Source: Duganella dendranthematis
Lineage (GTDB): Bacteria > Pseudomonadota > Gammaproteobacteria > Burkholderiales > Burkholderiaceae_D
Direction of reading: 5' to 3'
Assembly (NCBI RefSeq): GCF_012849375.1
Contig: NZ_CP051684.1
Coordinates: forward strand, 3,348,001-3,412,000
Length of the DNA: 64,000 nt
Shown: positions 1-9,247 of the stretch, piece by piece
How positions within the stretch are numbered: position 1 is the stretch's first letter
Layout of the letters: every line of letters begins with the position of its first letter
The notes under the pieces: model-generated
Database searches by the model: none
What the model saw: only the letters and a program-made list of their open reading frames with translations
What the model was told of the DNA's origin: nothing
Position numbers and translations under genes: made by a program

Positions 1-491
1 ACCGCATACTGGCCACGCGCGAAGGTCTGTCCGGCAGTACCAAGCCGCGCCTGACGCCAACCGCCAAGACCTCGTTACCATCGACGCAGCAACCATCCGC
101 GCCGGTGGCGCCGACGCCGAGCGTGACCGCCAAGATGATCGATACGCCGCTGGTGCTGACGCCGTCCGCGCCGGGCGGTTCGCCGGTGCCGGTGAGCGCT
201 GCGCCGAAAGACATCGAGTCGCTGATGTTGACCGAGCGCGCGCCTAACGCCGATGCCGCGCCGGCGGTGGCGGGCGGTTTCTACTTGCAGCTGGGCGCTT
301 ACTCGCGTGCGGAAAACGCCGAGGTAATACGCGGCAAGCTGGCCGGAAAATTGAATGGACTGGACGTGGTACAGAGCGGATCGGTGTATCGCCTGTATGG
401 CGGTCCGTTCGCGACTCGCCAGGAAGCGCTGCAGGCGGCACAAGGGCTGCCGCCGTCACTGGGCATCAAGCCTATTGTGGTTCAACGATAA
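1..491 (+). CDS. rlpA: RlpA-like septal lytic transglycosylase, C-terminal part with SPOR domain (5' end outside window)
   Basis: Open from the first base in frame 3 and ending with TAA at 489-491, so only the C-terminal ~162 residues are visible. A Pro/Thr/Ser/Ala-rich linker is followed by a SPOR domain (starting GFYLQLGAYSRAENAEV and ending KPIVVQR). SPOR domains bind glycan strands stripped of stem peptides at the division septum; RlpA proteins join a double-psi beta-barrel to such a C-terminal SPOR. The catalytic barrel would lie upstream of the window, so the RlpA call rests on the linker-SPOR architecture; another periplasmic SPOR protein is possible. It converges with the minus-strand SPOR gene that follows. 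Confidence 0.65.
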   Translation, partial: RILATREGLSGSTKPRLTPTAKTSLPSTQQPSAPVAPTPSVTAKMIDTPLVLTPSAPGGSPVPVSAAPKDIESLMLTERAPNADAAPAVAGGFYLQLGAYSRAENAEVIRGKLAGKLNGLDVVQSGSVYRLYGGPFATRQEALQAAQGLPPSLGIKPIVVQR

Positions 492-505
492 CCAGCAGCG
501 CTGAT

Positions 506-1192
506 CTATTTGCAGTTGTGGACTTCCGCGTTCGGGAAGCCGGTGCGGATCTTTTCCAGTTTGGCTTTCAGGTCCGCATCCACATCGCGGAACTGGAAAG
601 CCAGCAGCTTGCTGCCGCTCAAGCGCGGCGCCACGCGTGCGGTACGTACGCCTTGCTTCATCAGCGCCGCCAGCTGGTTCTGCGCCGCGTTATCGGTCTT
701 GAACACACCCAGCGAAATCCCCCAGCGCAGCGGCGAGTTGTCGGAGATGACGTAGTAGTTGGTGACGCCGAGCGAGCGCAGTTCGCCGGCTTTCTTGTCA
801 GCGCCTTCCTTGTTGCCCTGAGACGGAATATAAACGATATAGCTCGATACCTCGGTGCCCGGCAGGTTGTGGCGCGACTGGCGGTCGCCCAGGTCCAGCG
901 TCGCCAGCTGCGCTTCGAAGCGGCGCGCGTCGGCCAGCACGAAGCTGGCGATTTCCACGCAGGCCTGCACTGGCGCCGGCGCCGGCTTGGCGTCGTTCAC
1001 CGCAGCGGCGGTGCTGGCGACGGCCTTGTTGGCCTGGTCGGCCGAGATGATGGCCAGCTTGCCGGCGTTGAGCTGATTGAGCAGGCGCTCCGGTTCATGC
1101 TCGTTGCCGCTGAAGTGACCCAGATAGCCGCGTCCATACGCAAACAGCGCGGCGTTCACGGCAAGCAGGGACCAGAAAATAAACTTCAGCAC
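506..1192 (-). CDS. Membrane-anchored SPOR domain protein
   Basis: About 228 residues. I chose GTG at 1192 because AAGGA lies about 7 bases upstream and overlaps the coaX stop; it gives an N-terminus with one hydrophobic segment (FIFWSLLAVNAALFAYG, about residues 4-20) and the rest in the periplasm. The C-terminal half has SPOR-like spacing (CVEIASFVLADARRFEAQL, then YYVISDNSPLRWGISLGVF). A longer frame opens at 1237 but would overlap coaX. It is the last gene of the birA-coaX run and is translationally coupled to coaX. The role, peptidoglycan or septum binding, is inferred from the domain. Confidence 0.75.
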   Translation of the reverse strand: MLKFIFWSLLAVNAALFAYGRGYLGHFSGNEHEPERLLNQLNAGKLAIISADQANKAVASTAAAVNDAKPAPAPVQACVEIASFVLADARRFEAQLATLDLGDRQSRHNLPGTEVSSYIVYIPSQGNKEGADKKAGELRSLGVTNYYVISDNSPLRWGISLGVFKTDNAAQNQLAALMKQGVRTARVAPRLSGSKLLAFQFRDVDADLKAKLEKIRTGFPNAEVHNCK

Positions 1193-1202
1193 AAGACGTT
1201 CC

Positions 1203-1955
1203 TTATTCAGCGCTGCCGGTGGTGGCATGCAAGCCAATCAGCACAATGTTTTCGACGATACGGTACGGTACTTTGAGCATTGGCGCAATGTAGGGCGCGG
1301 CGCCGCCGGAGATGATGCACTGCGCCGCCTGGTGCGCGGCACAGGCATGTTCGATGGCGCCGCTCTGCGCGGCCAGGATGCCGCTCAGGATGGCGTCGTC
1401 GGTATTGTCGGCGAATCCCTCCGGCAGCTTACCGTCTTGCGCGATCTGCGGCAACTGCGCGGTGTTGCGCGCCAGCGCGCTGGCCATCAGGCCCAGTCCC
1501 GGCAGGATCATCCCGCCGAGGAACACGCCGTCCGCCGTGACGGCGTCGATGGTGGTGGCGGTGCCGCAGTTGACCACGATGACCGGCATGCCCGGCGCCA
1601 GCCGGTGGCCGGCGATAGCGGCGGCGAAACGGTCGCAGCCCAGTTGCGCCGGATTGCGATAGCCGTTGGTGATGCCGGCCAGCGCCGGCAGCGATTCAAA
1701 CCATTCCGGCTGCACATCCGGCAGGCAGCGTTGCAGCACATATTCCACCTGCACGCGCAGCGCGTTGCCGGCCACGTTGGCGATCAGGATGCGGCTGACG
1801 CCATAGGTGGCGGCGGCTTCGCACCAGGCCAGCTCCAGCAGCGGCATGTCGGCGTGGGTGGCGGCGCCGTGGGTGATCCACGCGCCCAGTTCTGCGCCGG
1901 CATCGGCCAGCGCCCATTTGACGCGGGTGTTGCCGGCGTCGATCAATAACATCAT
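1203..1955 (-). CDS. coaX: Type III pantothenate kinase
   Basis: 250 residues, full length for CoaX. It phosphorylates pantothenate in the first step of coenzyme A synthesis, in the cytosol. The ASKHA-fold phosphate loop is visible at the N-terminus (LLIDAGNTRVKWALAD) and the second nucleotide motif near the middle (VVNCGTATTIDAV). The start ATG at 1955 overlaps the birA stop as ATGA, and a second ATG follows immediately, so the first residue could be either. The birA-coaX pairing is typical of betaproteobacteria, where the two are often adjacent or fused. Confidence 0.95.
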   Translation of the reverse strand: MMLLIDAGNTRVKWALADAGAELGAWITHGAATHADMPLLELAWCEAAATYGVSRILIANVAGNALRVQVEYVLQRCLPDVQPEWFESLPALAGITNGYRNPAQLGCDRFAAAIAGHRLAPGMPVIVVNCGTATTIDAVTADGVFLGGMILPGLGLMASALARNTAQLPQIAQDGKLPEGFADNTDDAILSGILAAQSGAIEHACAAHQAAQCIISGGAAPYIAPMLKVPYRIVENIVLIGLHATTGSAE

Positions 1956-2764
1956 GGTTGTATTCCGCTCAGTTGAGTTCCGATTAAGCGCAGCGATACA
2001 TCGCCGGAAAGGATTTCCACGCGGCCGGCATCGGTGTCCAGCAGCAGGCGGCCGATGTCGTCGACGCCCGCGGCGCGGCCCTGCTGCAGCACGGCGCCGT
2101 CGTCCAGCAACACCACGTCCTTGCCCTGCCAGGCGTGCAGCGCGTTCCAGCGCTCGACAAATGGGGCGAAGCCGGTATCGTCAAATTCCGCCAGCACGGC
2201 GGCCAGGCGGCTGAGCAGGGCGGCCATCAACTGGTTGCGGTCCATTTGCGCCAGCCATGGCGCGCTGGCCACTTCGCGGCCGATCTGCGCTTCCAGTTCG
2301 TCCGGCATCAGCAGGTTGATGCCGCAGCCGATGACGGCCCAGATGGCGTCGTCGGTCTTCTGGGTTTCGACCAGGATGCCGGCCAGCTTGGCGCCGTCGC
2401 GCAGCAGGTCGTTCGGCCATTTGATTTGCACCGGCACGCCGAGCGAGGCGATGGTTTCGGCCAGCGCCACGCCGACTGCCATCGGCAGGCCGGACATCTT
2501 GTGCAGCGGGCCTTTGAACGGCCAGGCCAGCGAAAACATCAACGCGGCGCCCGGCTTGGACAGCCACGAACGGCCGGCGCGGCCACGGCCCGCAGTCTGG
2601 TTTTCGGCGATGCGCAGCAGCGGGCCTGGCAAGGTACCCAACGTGCCGATACGCGCCAGCAGGTCGGCGTTGGTGGAGCCGGTTTCGGCCACCACTTCGA
2701 TCGCCACATGGGTGGCGGAGGTGGCGCAATGCGCGGTGATGGCGGCGGAGGACAAATTGTTCAT
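1952..2764 (-). CDS. birA: Biotin--[acetyl-CoA-carboxylase] ligase (short BirA without DNA-binding domain)
   Basis: 270 residues. Biotin protein ligase: activates biotin as biotinyl-AMP and transfers it to the carboxyl carrier protein. Key stretches are ETGSTNADLLAR, the biotinyl-AMP loop GRGRAGRSW, and KWPNDLL with a following GILVET. There is no N-terminal winged helix, so it should not act as the E. coli type repressor. The start ATG at 2764 overlaps the stop of the upstream SDR gene by 4 bases (ATGA); the open frame continues to 2995 but that part lies within the SDR gene and is a shadow. Confidence 0.93.
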   Translation of the reverse strand: MNNLSSAAITAHCATSATHVAIEVVAETGSTNADLLARIGTLGTLPGPLLRIAENQTAGRGRAGRSWLSKPGAALMFSLAWPFKGPLHKMSGLPMAVGVALAETIASLGVPVQIKWPNDLLRDGAKLAGILVETQKTDDAIWAVIGCGINLLMPDELEAQIGREVASAPWLAQMDRNQLMAALLSRLAAVLAEFDDTGFAPFVERWNALHAWQGKDVVLLDDGAVLQQGRAAGVDDIGRLLLDTDAGRVEILSGDVSLRLIGTQLSGIQP

Positions 2765-3537
2765 GATGCTTTGCGGGGTTTGTGCGGCGCTTTGCTGAAG
2801 GCCCAGTCGTAGACGGTGTTGGGCAGCATGCGCAGCACTTTGGCGACGACGCCCATCTGCCACGGAATCACGGCGTAGCTGTCGCCGGCGGCGATGACCT
2901 GCGCGGCGCGCGCGGCGAATTTTTCGGGCGCCATCAGGAACGGCATCGGATACGGATTCACCTGCGTCATCGGCGTGTCGATGTAGCCGGGGCACAGGGT
3001 GACCACGCGGATGCCGTGTGGCTTCATCTCCAGCCGCAGCGATTCGCAGTAGCTGATGACGGCGGCCTTGGAGGCGCTGTACGCTTCGGCGCCGGGCAGG
3101 CCGCGTATGCCGGCCACGCTGCCGATGCCGACCAGCCGGCCCGGCGTAGCTTGCGCGCGCATGGTGGCGATGAACGGCGCGAAGGTAGCGGCGGTGGCCA
3201 CTACGTTGGTGGCGATGATGTCGGCGAAGACCGCAATGTCTTCCGCATATTCAGTCAGCGTGCCGACTGATATGCCGGCGTTGGCGATCACCACGTCGAC
3301 GCCGCTGGCGTGCGCGAGGAAAGCCTGTGCTGCTTCGTTAATGGCGGCATGGTCGCGCACATCCACCGCGTAGGCGCGGTGGCGTTCTGCATGGGGGAGG
3401 GAGGCGATCAAGGCGGCGAGACTGTCGCCACGCCGGGCCAGCAGGCCCAGGGTGGCGCCTTGCGCCGCGTACTGGCGGGCCAGCGCGGCGCCAAGGCCGC
3501 TGGACGCGCCGGTGATGAAGACGCGCAAAGGCGTCAT
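2761..3537 (-). CDS. SDR family NAD(P)-dependent oxidoreductase
   Basis: 258 residues, classical short-chain dehydrogenase. The cofactor motif TGASSGLG is at residues ~10-17, NAG (VIANAGI) at about 92, the catalytic Ser in GIGSVAG, and the YSASK catalytic Tyr/Lys near 158, followed by the PGYIDTPM loop typical of the family. The substrate cannot be told from sequence. It is coupled to birA by a 4-base overlap and lies 2 bases from the dsbA-like gene, so it is probably co-transcribed with the downstream vitamin and cofactor genes. Confidence 0.88.
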   Translation of the reverse strand: MTPLRVFITGASSGLGAALARQYAAQGATLGLLARRGDSLAALIASLPHAERHRAYAVDVRDHAAINEAAQAFLAHASGVDVVIANAGISVGTLTEYAEDIAVFADIIATNVVATAATFAPFIATMRAQATPGRLVGIGSVAGIRGLPGAEAYSASKAAVISYCESLRLEMKPHGIRVVTLCPGYIDTPMTQVNPYPMPFLMAPEKFAARAAQVIAAGDSYAVIPWQMGVVAKVLRMLPNTVYDWAFSKAPHKPRKAS

Positions 3538-3539
3538 GC

Positions 3540-4205
3540 TTACTTCTTCTCTGCTTTGGCTTTGGCGACCAGCACGTCCAGCACTTGCGTTGCGGCCTGA
3601 TTCAGTTGCTCTTCGCTGGCGGCGTTGGCATCGGCCATCGACGGCGCGGTGATGTATTTGCCGTCCACCACCAGGTAGGGCCAGAACTCGACGTTGTAGG
3701 CGTCCATCATCGACAGCGCCTTGCGCAGGTGGCCGGCGACGCCGAAGCCGCGATAGGTGTCGATGAACTTCTGCTTGTCCACGCCCTGTTTGGCGACGAA
3801 GTCGAACACCTGCTCATCGCGGTTCAGGCGATTGTGGTTGACGTGGATTTCGTTGAAGGCCTTCGCGTGCAGCTCCGGCGTCAGCACGCCCATGGCTTGC
3901 AGCGTGTAGAACATTTTTTCCTGCGGCTGGTCGGTGCCCTGGCGGCCGATGTGCACGCGTTTGAAGACGATGTTGTCGCCCTGTTTTTTCACCCAGGCGT
4001 TGAGCGGGGCGTCAAAGCCGGCGCAGTGCGGGCACGCGTAGTCGAAGAATTCGATGACTTCGACTTTCTTGCCGGTGTCCACCGGCTGCGGGGTGGGCAG
4101 CACTTTGTATTCGGCGCCGAGTTTTGGATCGGTTGGCGAAGCGGATGCGGTCAACGCCACGGCGCTCAGGGTGACTGCGGTCAGGATGAACTTCAGGAAT
4201 CGCAT
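3540..4205 (-). CDS. Thiol:disulfide interchange protein, DsbA/DsbL family
   Basis: 221 residues with a cleavable signal peptide (MRFLKFILTAVTLSAVALTA, then SASP). The thioredoxin-fold active site is FFDYACPHCAGF (CPHC, as in E. coli DsbA) near residue 59, with a helical insertion and a cis-Pro region at WPYLVVDGKY. It introduces disulfides into exported proteins in the periplasm. The start has a strong site (GAGGAG) about 6 bases before ATG. It sits between a SPOR protein and the SDR gene, an order common in Oxalobacteraceae and Burkholderiales. DsbA and DsbL cannot be separated here. Confidence 0.92.
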   Translation of the reverse strand: MRFLKFILTAVTLSAVALTASASPTDPKLGAEYKVLPTPQPVDTGKKVEVIEFFDYACPHCAGFDAPLNAWVKKQGDNIVFKRVHIGRQGTDQPQEKMFYTLQAMGVLTPELHAKAFNEIHVNHNRLNRDEQVFDFVAKQGVDKQKFIDTYRGFGVAGHLRKALSMMDAYNVEFWPYLVVDGKYITAPSMADANAASEEQLNQAATQVLDVLVAKAKAEKK

Positions 4206-4216
4206 TGTTACTCCTC

Positions 4217-4906
4217 TTATTTCTGGTTACGTACGACGGCGACATCGACGCCGCTTTCGGACAGTTTGCTACGTGCCTTGTTCATCGCTTCCACCTGGTT
4301 GTAAGGGCCGATGCGCACGCGGTGCAACACGCCGGTGTCGGTGGAACGGTCCGAGATGTTGGCTTCAAAACCCAGCAAGGCCAGTTTGGCGCGGGTGTTT
4401 TCGGCGTCGGCCACTTCGCGGAAGGCGCCGGCTTGCAGGTAGTAGATGAATTTGTCGTCACCACCGGCATCGGCAGCGGCGGCAGCTTTGGCGGCCGGCT
4501 GTGGCGCCACGTTGGCGGCGTTAGGCGCGGCCGGTTTGGCCGGCGTGCCCTGAATCTTGTCGACCACGGCTTGCAGCTGGTCGGCCGCATGCGGCGCCGG
4601 CGCGGCTGGCGCCGGAGCAGGGGCGGCCGGCGCTGCCGGTTGCTGATCCTTGGCCAGGTCCTTGGCCGCTTCGCGCGCCGCGTCCTTGTTGCCGTACATA
4701 GGCTTGTTAGGATCGGCGACTTGTCCCGCAGTCGGTTCCGTTGCTTTGCTTGGATGGCCTTTGTCCGTGAACGGCGTCGAGCCCTTGGTGATCATGAGCG
4801 CCACCACCACCGCGATACTCAGGCCGATGACCAGGCCGATGACGATGCCGATGAAGGTGTTGCCCTGCTGTTGCAAACGTGGCGTGAAGCCGGAACGGAA
4901 ATTCAT
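4217..4906 (-). CDS. SPOR domain-containing inner membrane protein
   Basis: 229 residues from ATG at 4906 (AAGGA about 12 bases upstream); the longer frame would begin with TTG at 4927. One transmembrane helix near the N-terminus (FIGIVIGLVIGLSIAVVVAL, about residues 19-38) is followed by a long Ala/Pro-rich linker and a C-terminal SPOR domain (YYLQAGAFREVADAENTRAK ... HRVRIGPY). The architecture matches FtsN-like septal SPOR proteins. It directly follows argS, with 21 bases between, and precedes the dsbA-like gene; the three are likely one operon. Weak FtsN identity cannot be excluded. Confidence 0.85.
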   Translation of the reverse strand: MNFRSGFTPRLQQQGNTFIGIVIGLVIGLSIAVVVALMITKGSTPFTDKGHPSKATEPTAGQVADPNKPMYGNKDAAREAAKDLAKDQQPAAPAAPAPAPAAPAPHAADQLQAVVDKIQGTPAKPAAPNAANVAPQPAAKAAAAADAGGDDKFIYYLQAGAFREVADAENTRAKLALLGFEANISDRSTDTGVLHRVRIGPYNQVEAMNKARSKLSESGVDVAVVRNQK

Positions 4907-4927
4907 TGTGCGGGATGTCCTTCGCAA

Positions 4928-6637
4928 TTACATTTTATTGGGAGCCGAGACGCCGATCAGCGCCAGGCCGTTGCGCAGCACCTGGCGGGTAGCGACCATC
5001 AGCGCGATACGCGCCGCCTTCAGCGCTTCGTCGTCGACCAGCACGCGCTCGGCGAAGTAGAAGCTGTGCAGGTTGGCGGCCAGGTCGCGCAGGTAGAACG
5101 CGATCTGGTGCGGCCCCAGTTCCGCCTGCGCGCGCGCCAGCGTTTCCGGATACGCGGCCAGCGTCGCCAGCAGCGTCGCTTCGGTCGGCGCGGTCAGCGG
5201 CGACAGGTCGACGTTGGCCAGATCGGCTTCGTTACCAGTCCACTGTTCCAGCATGCGGCAGATACGCGCGTGGGCGTACTGCACGTAGTAGACCGGATTC
5301 TCGTCCGAGGTTTTCAGCGCGACGTCGACGTCGAACACGAATTCGGTGTCGGCTTTGCGTGAAATCAGGAAGAAGCGCACGGCGTCGCGGCCTTTGGTGA
5401 TGTCGCCGCCGCCCGACCATTCGATCAGGTCACGCACGGTAACGTAGGAGCCGGCGCGCTTGGAGATCTTCACCTCTTCGCCGCCCTTCATCACGGTGAC
5501 CATCTTGTGCAGCACGTAGTCCGGGAATCCTTGCGGGATGCCCAGGTTGACGGCCTGCAGGCCGGCGCGCACGCGGGCGATGGTGCCGTGGTGGTCGGAG
5601 CCCTGGACGTTGATGGCCTGGTTAAAGCCGCGCTGGAATTTGACGATGTGGTAGGCCACGTCCGGCACGAAGTAGGTGTAGGTGCCGTCCTTCTTGCGCA
5701 TCACACGGTTCTTGTCGTCGCCGTAGTCTTCGGTGCGCAGCCACAGCGCGCCTTCTTCTTCGTAGGTCTTGCCGGAGTTGTTGAGCATCTCGACGGCGGC
5801 GTCGACTTTGCCGTCGGCGTACAGCGAGGATTCGAGGTAGTAGTTGTCGAACTTGACGCCGAAGGCTTGCAGGTCGATGTCCTGCTCATTGCGCAGGTAG
5901 GTCACGGCGAAGGCGCGGATCGATTCGATGTCGTCGATGTCGCCCGAGGCGGTGGCCGGCGAACCGTCGGAGGCCGAGACGGTTTTCTTGAGCAGGAAGT
6001 CGGCGGCGATGTCGGCGATGTAGTCGCCGTTGTAGGCCGATTCCGGCCAGGCGGCGTCGCCCGGCTTGTGGCCGCGCAGGCGTGCCTGCACCGAGTTGGC
6101 CAGGGTCTGGATCTGCACGCCGGCGTCGTTGTAGTAGAACTCGCGGGTGACGTCGTAACCTTGTGAGACGAACAGCGACGACAGCGCATCACCCAGCGCC
6201 GCCTGACGGCCGTGGCCCACGTGCAGCGGGCCGGTCGGGTTGGCGGAGACGAATTCGATGATGACTTTTTTGCCGCTGCCGGCCTGGGCGGCGCCGAACT
6301 GCGCGCCCTGCGCCAGCACGGTCTTGACCACGGCCTGCTTGGCGGCGGCGCTGACGCGCAGGTTGATGAAGCCGGGGCCGGCGATGTCGGCGCTGTCGAT
6401 CAGGCCTTGACGGGCCGGATCGGCCAGCAGCGCGTCAACCAGTTTGGTGGCCAGTTCGCGCGGGTTCATTTTCAGCTGCTTGGCCAATTGCATGGCGATG
6501 TTGCAGGCGACGTCGCCGTGCGACGGATCGCGCGGGCGCTCCAGCACTACGTTGGCAGTGACGTCGGTGCCGGCCAGGATCGGGGCGAGGGCGGCCTGGA
6601 ACAGGGCCGTGATATCTTGTTTTTGTTGGGCTAGCAT
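4928..6637 (-). CDS. argS: Arginyl-tRNA synthetase
   Basis: 569 residues, class I aminoacyl-tRNA synthetase charging tRNA-Arg. The HIGH-type signature is HVGHGRQ within [13 protein letters not shown] (about residue 136), the KMSKS equivalent is [10 protein letters not shown], and the C-terminal anticodon-binding DALR region ends [12 protein letters not shown]. The N-terminal domain has the expected [14 protein letters not shown] pattern. It is essential and probably first in an operon with the SPOR and dsbA-like genes. An Asp/Ser-rich stretch near residues 215-235 ([17 protein letters not shown]) looks like a lineage-specific loop. Confidence 0.97.
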   Translation of the reverse strand: MLAQQKQDITALFQAALAPILAGTDVTANVVLERPRDPSHGDVACNIAMQLAKQLKMNPRELATKLVDALLADPARQGLIDSADIAGPGFINLRVSAAAKQAVVKTVLAQGAQFGAAQAGSGKKVIIEFVSANPTGPLHVGHGRQAALGDALSSLFVSQGYDVTREFYYNDAGVQIQTLANSVQARLRGHKPGDAAWPESAYNGDYIADIAADFLLKKTVSASDGSPATASGDIDDIESIRAFAVTYLRNEQDIDLQAFGVKFDNYYLESSLYADGKVDAAVEMLNNSGKTYEEEGALWLRTEDYGDDKNRVMRKKDGTYTYFVPDVAYHIVKFQRGFNQAINVQGSDHHGTIARVRAGLQAVNLGIPQGFPDYVLHKMVTVMKGGEEVKISKRAGSYVTVRDLIEWSGGGDITKGRDAVRFFLISRKADTEFVFDVDVALKTSDENPVYYVQYAHARICRMLEQWTGNEADLANVDLSPLTAPTEATLLATLAAYPETLARAQAELGPHQIAFYLRDLAANLHSFYFAERVLVDDEALKAARIALMVATRQVLRNGLALIGVSAPNKM

Positions 6638-6753
6638 GCGCTTAAAAATTCATCAGATAGTGGAAACGGCGGGCGCAGCGGCGCCGGCCAAACAGCGGTA
6701 ATTATACTGTGTTGACCGGCCTGACGGGCGGAGTGTGAGGCAGCAAGGTGTTG

Positions 6754-7113
6754 CTAATGAATAAACCTTGCCACGGAAAAGGCGATCGTGCCGACCACGG
6801 CGGACAACGTGACGGCGGTGCCGATAAACCATTTGATCAGCCGCGTCTCCATTTGCGCCATCTTGATCTCCAGGTTGTGGTCGCCTGCAGTGATCGTTTC
6901 ATGCAACCTCGCAATGTCTTCTTTGGTCGCATAGTTGGATTTGACGACTGCAAGATCCACTTCCACAACGCCCAGCCGTGTTTCCACGCTAGTCAGGCGT
7001 GTTATCACTTCTGACAGGCGTGTTTTCACGTCTGTCAGTTGCGCCTCCACACCGCCTGGTCTTGTCAGGACCGCATCGTCAGTGGATGGTTCGGGTTTTG
7101 GTTGCGTCGCCAT
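6754..7113 (-). CDS. Small coiled-coil protein with C-terminal membrane anchor
   Basis: 119 residues from ATG at 7113; the frame stays open far upstream but that part runs antisense to rsmB and is a shadow. The middle is a heptad-like coiled coil (VKTRLSEVITRLTSVETRL, LGVVEVDLAVVKSNYATKED) and the end is one hydrophobic helix (FIGTAVTLSAVVGTIAFSVA, about residues 96-115). This resembles the small DUF1640/CCDC90-like proteins of proteobacteria: cytoplasmic coiled coil, C-tail in the inner membrane. The function is not known. It is monocistronic and divergent from rsmB. Confidence 0.7.
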   Translation of the reverse strand: MATQPKPEPSTDDAVLTRPGGVEAQLTDVKTRLSEVITRLTSVETRLGVVEVDLAVVKSNYATKEDIARLHETITAGDHNLEIKMAQMETRLIKWFIGTAVTLSAVVGTIAFSVARFIH

Positions 7114-7239
7114 CCGCCGATCATACGCCCGCCGGCAGCGGTACGTTTGACCGAAATTAAGGCATCCCGCTGTCGCCTTGCGTCTGGCGCTAATGTATAC
7201 TGCGCGATCACGGCCGTCGCCCCACTCTGGAATTAACAT

Positions 7240-8646
7240 ATGAACAAGCGTCCAACGCTCTCCTTGAAGTCTGCCGCCAAGCCGGCCGCGCCCAAAATGC
7301 GCGCCAGTCATGCGCGGGAGCTGAAACCGGCGTTGCAGACCCACTTCCAGACCAGCCTCAAGCCCGACGCCCTGGCCTACAGCCTGATGGGCGCCGCCAA
7401 CGCCATCGCCCAGGTTCGCACCGGCACCAACCTGCCGCTGGCGCTGGGCCAGGTATGGGGACGACTGCCGGAAATCACGCCGCAGGCGCGCGGCGCGATG
7501 CAGGACATCAGCTACCGCGCCATGCGCCAGCTGGGGCAGAGCGAGGCGCTGGTGGGCCTCATGGCGCCCAAGGCGCCGGAGCCGCTGGTGTCGGCCCTGC
7601 TGTCGTGCGCGCTGGCGCTGCTGGCGTCGCCCGATGAGCCGCGCCCCTACGAAGATTTCACCGTGGTCGACCAGACCGTGACCGCCGCCGAGTCGCATCC
7701 AGACACCGCCCGCGCCAAAGGCATGGTCAACGCCGTGCTGCGCCGCTTCCTGCGCGAGCGCCAGGCGCTGCTGGACGCGGTGCTGCTGCAACCGGTAGCA
7801 AAATGGAATTATCCGCAATGGTGGATCGACGCCGCCAAGACCGCCTGGCCGCAGCAATGGCAAGCCATCCTGGCCACCGGCAACAGCGCGCCGCCGCTGA
7901 CGCTGCGCGTCAACGCCCGCCAGAGCACGGTAGAACAATACCTGGCCAGGCTGGCGGCCGCCGGCATCGGCGCCAACCAGATCGGCCCTTACGCGGTGCG
8001 GCTGGACAAGGCGGTCGGCGTGCAGCTGATTCCCGGCTTTGCCGACGGCGAAGTGTCGGTGCAGGACGCCGGCGCCCAGCTGGCGGCGCCGCTGCTGGAC
8101 GTGCAAGACGGCATGCGCGTGCTGGACGCCTGCGCCGCGCCAGGCGGCAAGACCTGCCACATCCTGGAACTGGCCGACGCCGACGTCACCGCGCTGGACG
8201 CCGATGCCAAGCGCCTGGCGCGGGTCGGCGAGAACTTGCAACGTTTGCAACTGAAGGCTACCTTGCAGGCCGCCGATGCCCAGAATAAAGACTGGTGGGA
8301 TGGCCAGCCGTACGACCGCATCCTGGCCGACGTGCCGTGCACCGCCTCCGGCATCGTGCGCCGCCATCCGGATATTCGCTGGCTGCGCCGCAAGGCCGAC
8401 ACGCTCCAACTTGCAACACTTTCCGGCAAAATCCTCGACAATCTTTGGCAGATGCTGGCACCGGGTGGTAAATTGCTATTCGTGACATGTTCCTTGTGGC
8501 CGCAGGAATCCGAGGCGCAGGCGGCCGCTTTTGCTGTACGACATCAGGCGGTACGACTGGATGCGCCCGGTCAATTGCTCCCCGCCGGTGGCTCCGGGCA
8601 GGATCACGATGGTTTGTTTTACGCGTTGTTCCAGAAAAATGCGTAA
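7240..8646 (+). CDS. rsmB: 16S rRNA (cytosine-C5-967) methyltransferase RsmB
   Basis: 468 residues. The N-terminal part is a NusB-like RNA-binding domain (about residues 40-180), followed by a Rossmann SAM methyltransferase of the RsmB/NOP family. Motif I is VLDACAAPGGKTCHILEL; the two catalytic cysteines lie in DVPCTASGIVRRHPD and VTCSLWPQESE. Together these domains distinguish RsmB from RsmF. The last bases overlap the start of the DUF4390 gene by 8 nt, and the NtrY/X-like pair follows, which is the usual betaproteobacterial order. The N-terminal ~30 residues are basic and probably disordered. Confidence 0.93.
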   Translation: MNKRPTLSLKSAAKPAAPKMRASHARELKPALQTHFQTSLKPDALAYSLMGAANAIAQVRTGTNLPLALGQVWGRLPEITPQARGAMQDISYRAMRQLGQSEALVGLMAPKAPEPLVSALLSCALALLASPDEPRPYEDFTVVDQTVTAAESHPDTARAKGMVNAVLRRFLRERQALLDAVLLQPVAKWNYPQWWIDAAKTAWPQQWQAILATGNSAPPLTLRVNARQSTVEQYLARLAAAGIGANQIGPYAVRLDKAVGVQLIPGFADGEVSVQDAGAQLAAPLLDVQDGMRVLDACAAPGGKTCHILELADADVTALDADAKRLARVGENLQRLQLKATLQAADAQNKDWWDGQPYDRILADVPCTASGIVRRHPDIRWLRRKADTLQLATLSGKILDNLWQMLAPGGKLLFVTCSLWPQESEAQAAAFAVRHQAVRLDAPGQLLPAGGSGQDHDGLFYALFQKNA

Positions 8647-9247
8647 CCTCTTGAGTACCGGCCCCCACGTGACGCGACGATTGTTTCGATTTCTGCTTGC
8701 TCCCTTGCTGCTGACGCTTGCGCTGCTGGCGATCCTGCCGCAGCCGGCACACGCCGCCGAAGGCGTGGAAATCCGCCGCGCACTGGTCGAGGCCACCGAG
8801 GACGGCTACCGTCTGTCGGCCACCTATGGCTTCGAACTGAGCCACGAGATGGAAGACGCGCTGCAGTACGGCAAGACTCTTTATTTCTACACGGAAATTG
8901 AATTCACCCGCCCGCGCTGGTACTGGTTTGACGAAAAAGCCATCACCGCGCGCCAGACCGTCAGCCTGTCGTACAACGTGCTGACGCGCCAGTACAACGT
9001 CGCCGTCAGCGGCAGCGTGCACCAGAGTTTCTCGTCGCTGGAAGACGCCCTGTTCCTGATCCGCCGTCCCAACCGCTGGCTGGTAGCGCCGCGCGGCGCC
9101 CTGAAGGTCGGCGAAAGCTATACCGTCAAGCTGAGCATGGGGCTGGACCCCAACTATGTGCCGAAGCCGCTCAAGGTCAATGCCCTCAATAATAGTGAAT
9201 GGCGCCTGGCGTCGGACAAGAAAACCTTCCAGTACAAGGCTGAGTAA
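8639..9247 (+). CDS. DUF4390 family periplasmic/secreted protein
   Basis: 202 residues from ATG at 8639, which overlaps the rsmB stop; the frame is open from 8531 but that part lies within rsmB. An internal GTG (VTRRLFRF) is an alternative start that would shorten the N-terminus by about 11 residues. A signal peptide is clear (FRFLLAPLLLTLALLAILPQ, PAHAAEG). The mature part is rich in beta strand and aromatic residues (FTRPRWYWFDEKAI, TRQYNVAVSGSVHQSF), as in DUF4390 proteins. The function is unknown; the fixed place between rsmB and the NtrY-like kinase suggests a link to envelope sensing. Confidence 0.85.
   Translation: MRNLLSTGPHVTRRLFRFLLAPLLLTLALLAILPQPAHAAEGVEIRRALVEATEDGYRLSATYGFELSHEMEDALQYGKTLYFYTEIEFTRPRWYWFDEKAITARQTVSLSYNVLTRQYNVAVSGSVHQSFSSLEDALFLIRRPNRWLVAPRGALKVGESYTVKLSMGLDPNYVPKPLKVNALNNSEWRLASDKKTFQYKAE

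Noticed and set aside
7114..8409. Upstream extension of the 119-residue coiled-coil protein frame
   Set aside because: The extra residues are antisense to rsmB and have a shadow composition; the natural start is ATG at 7113.
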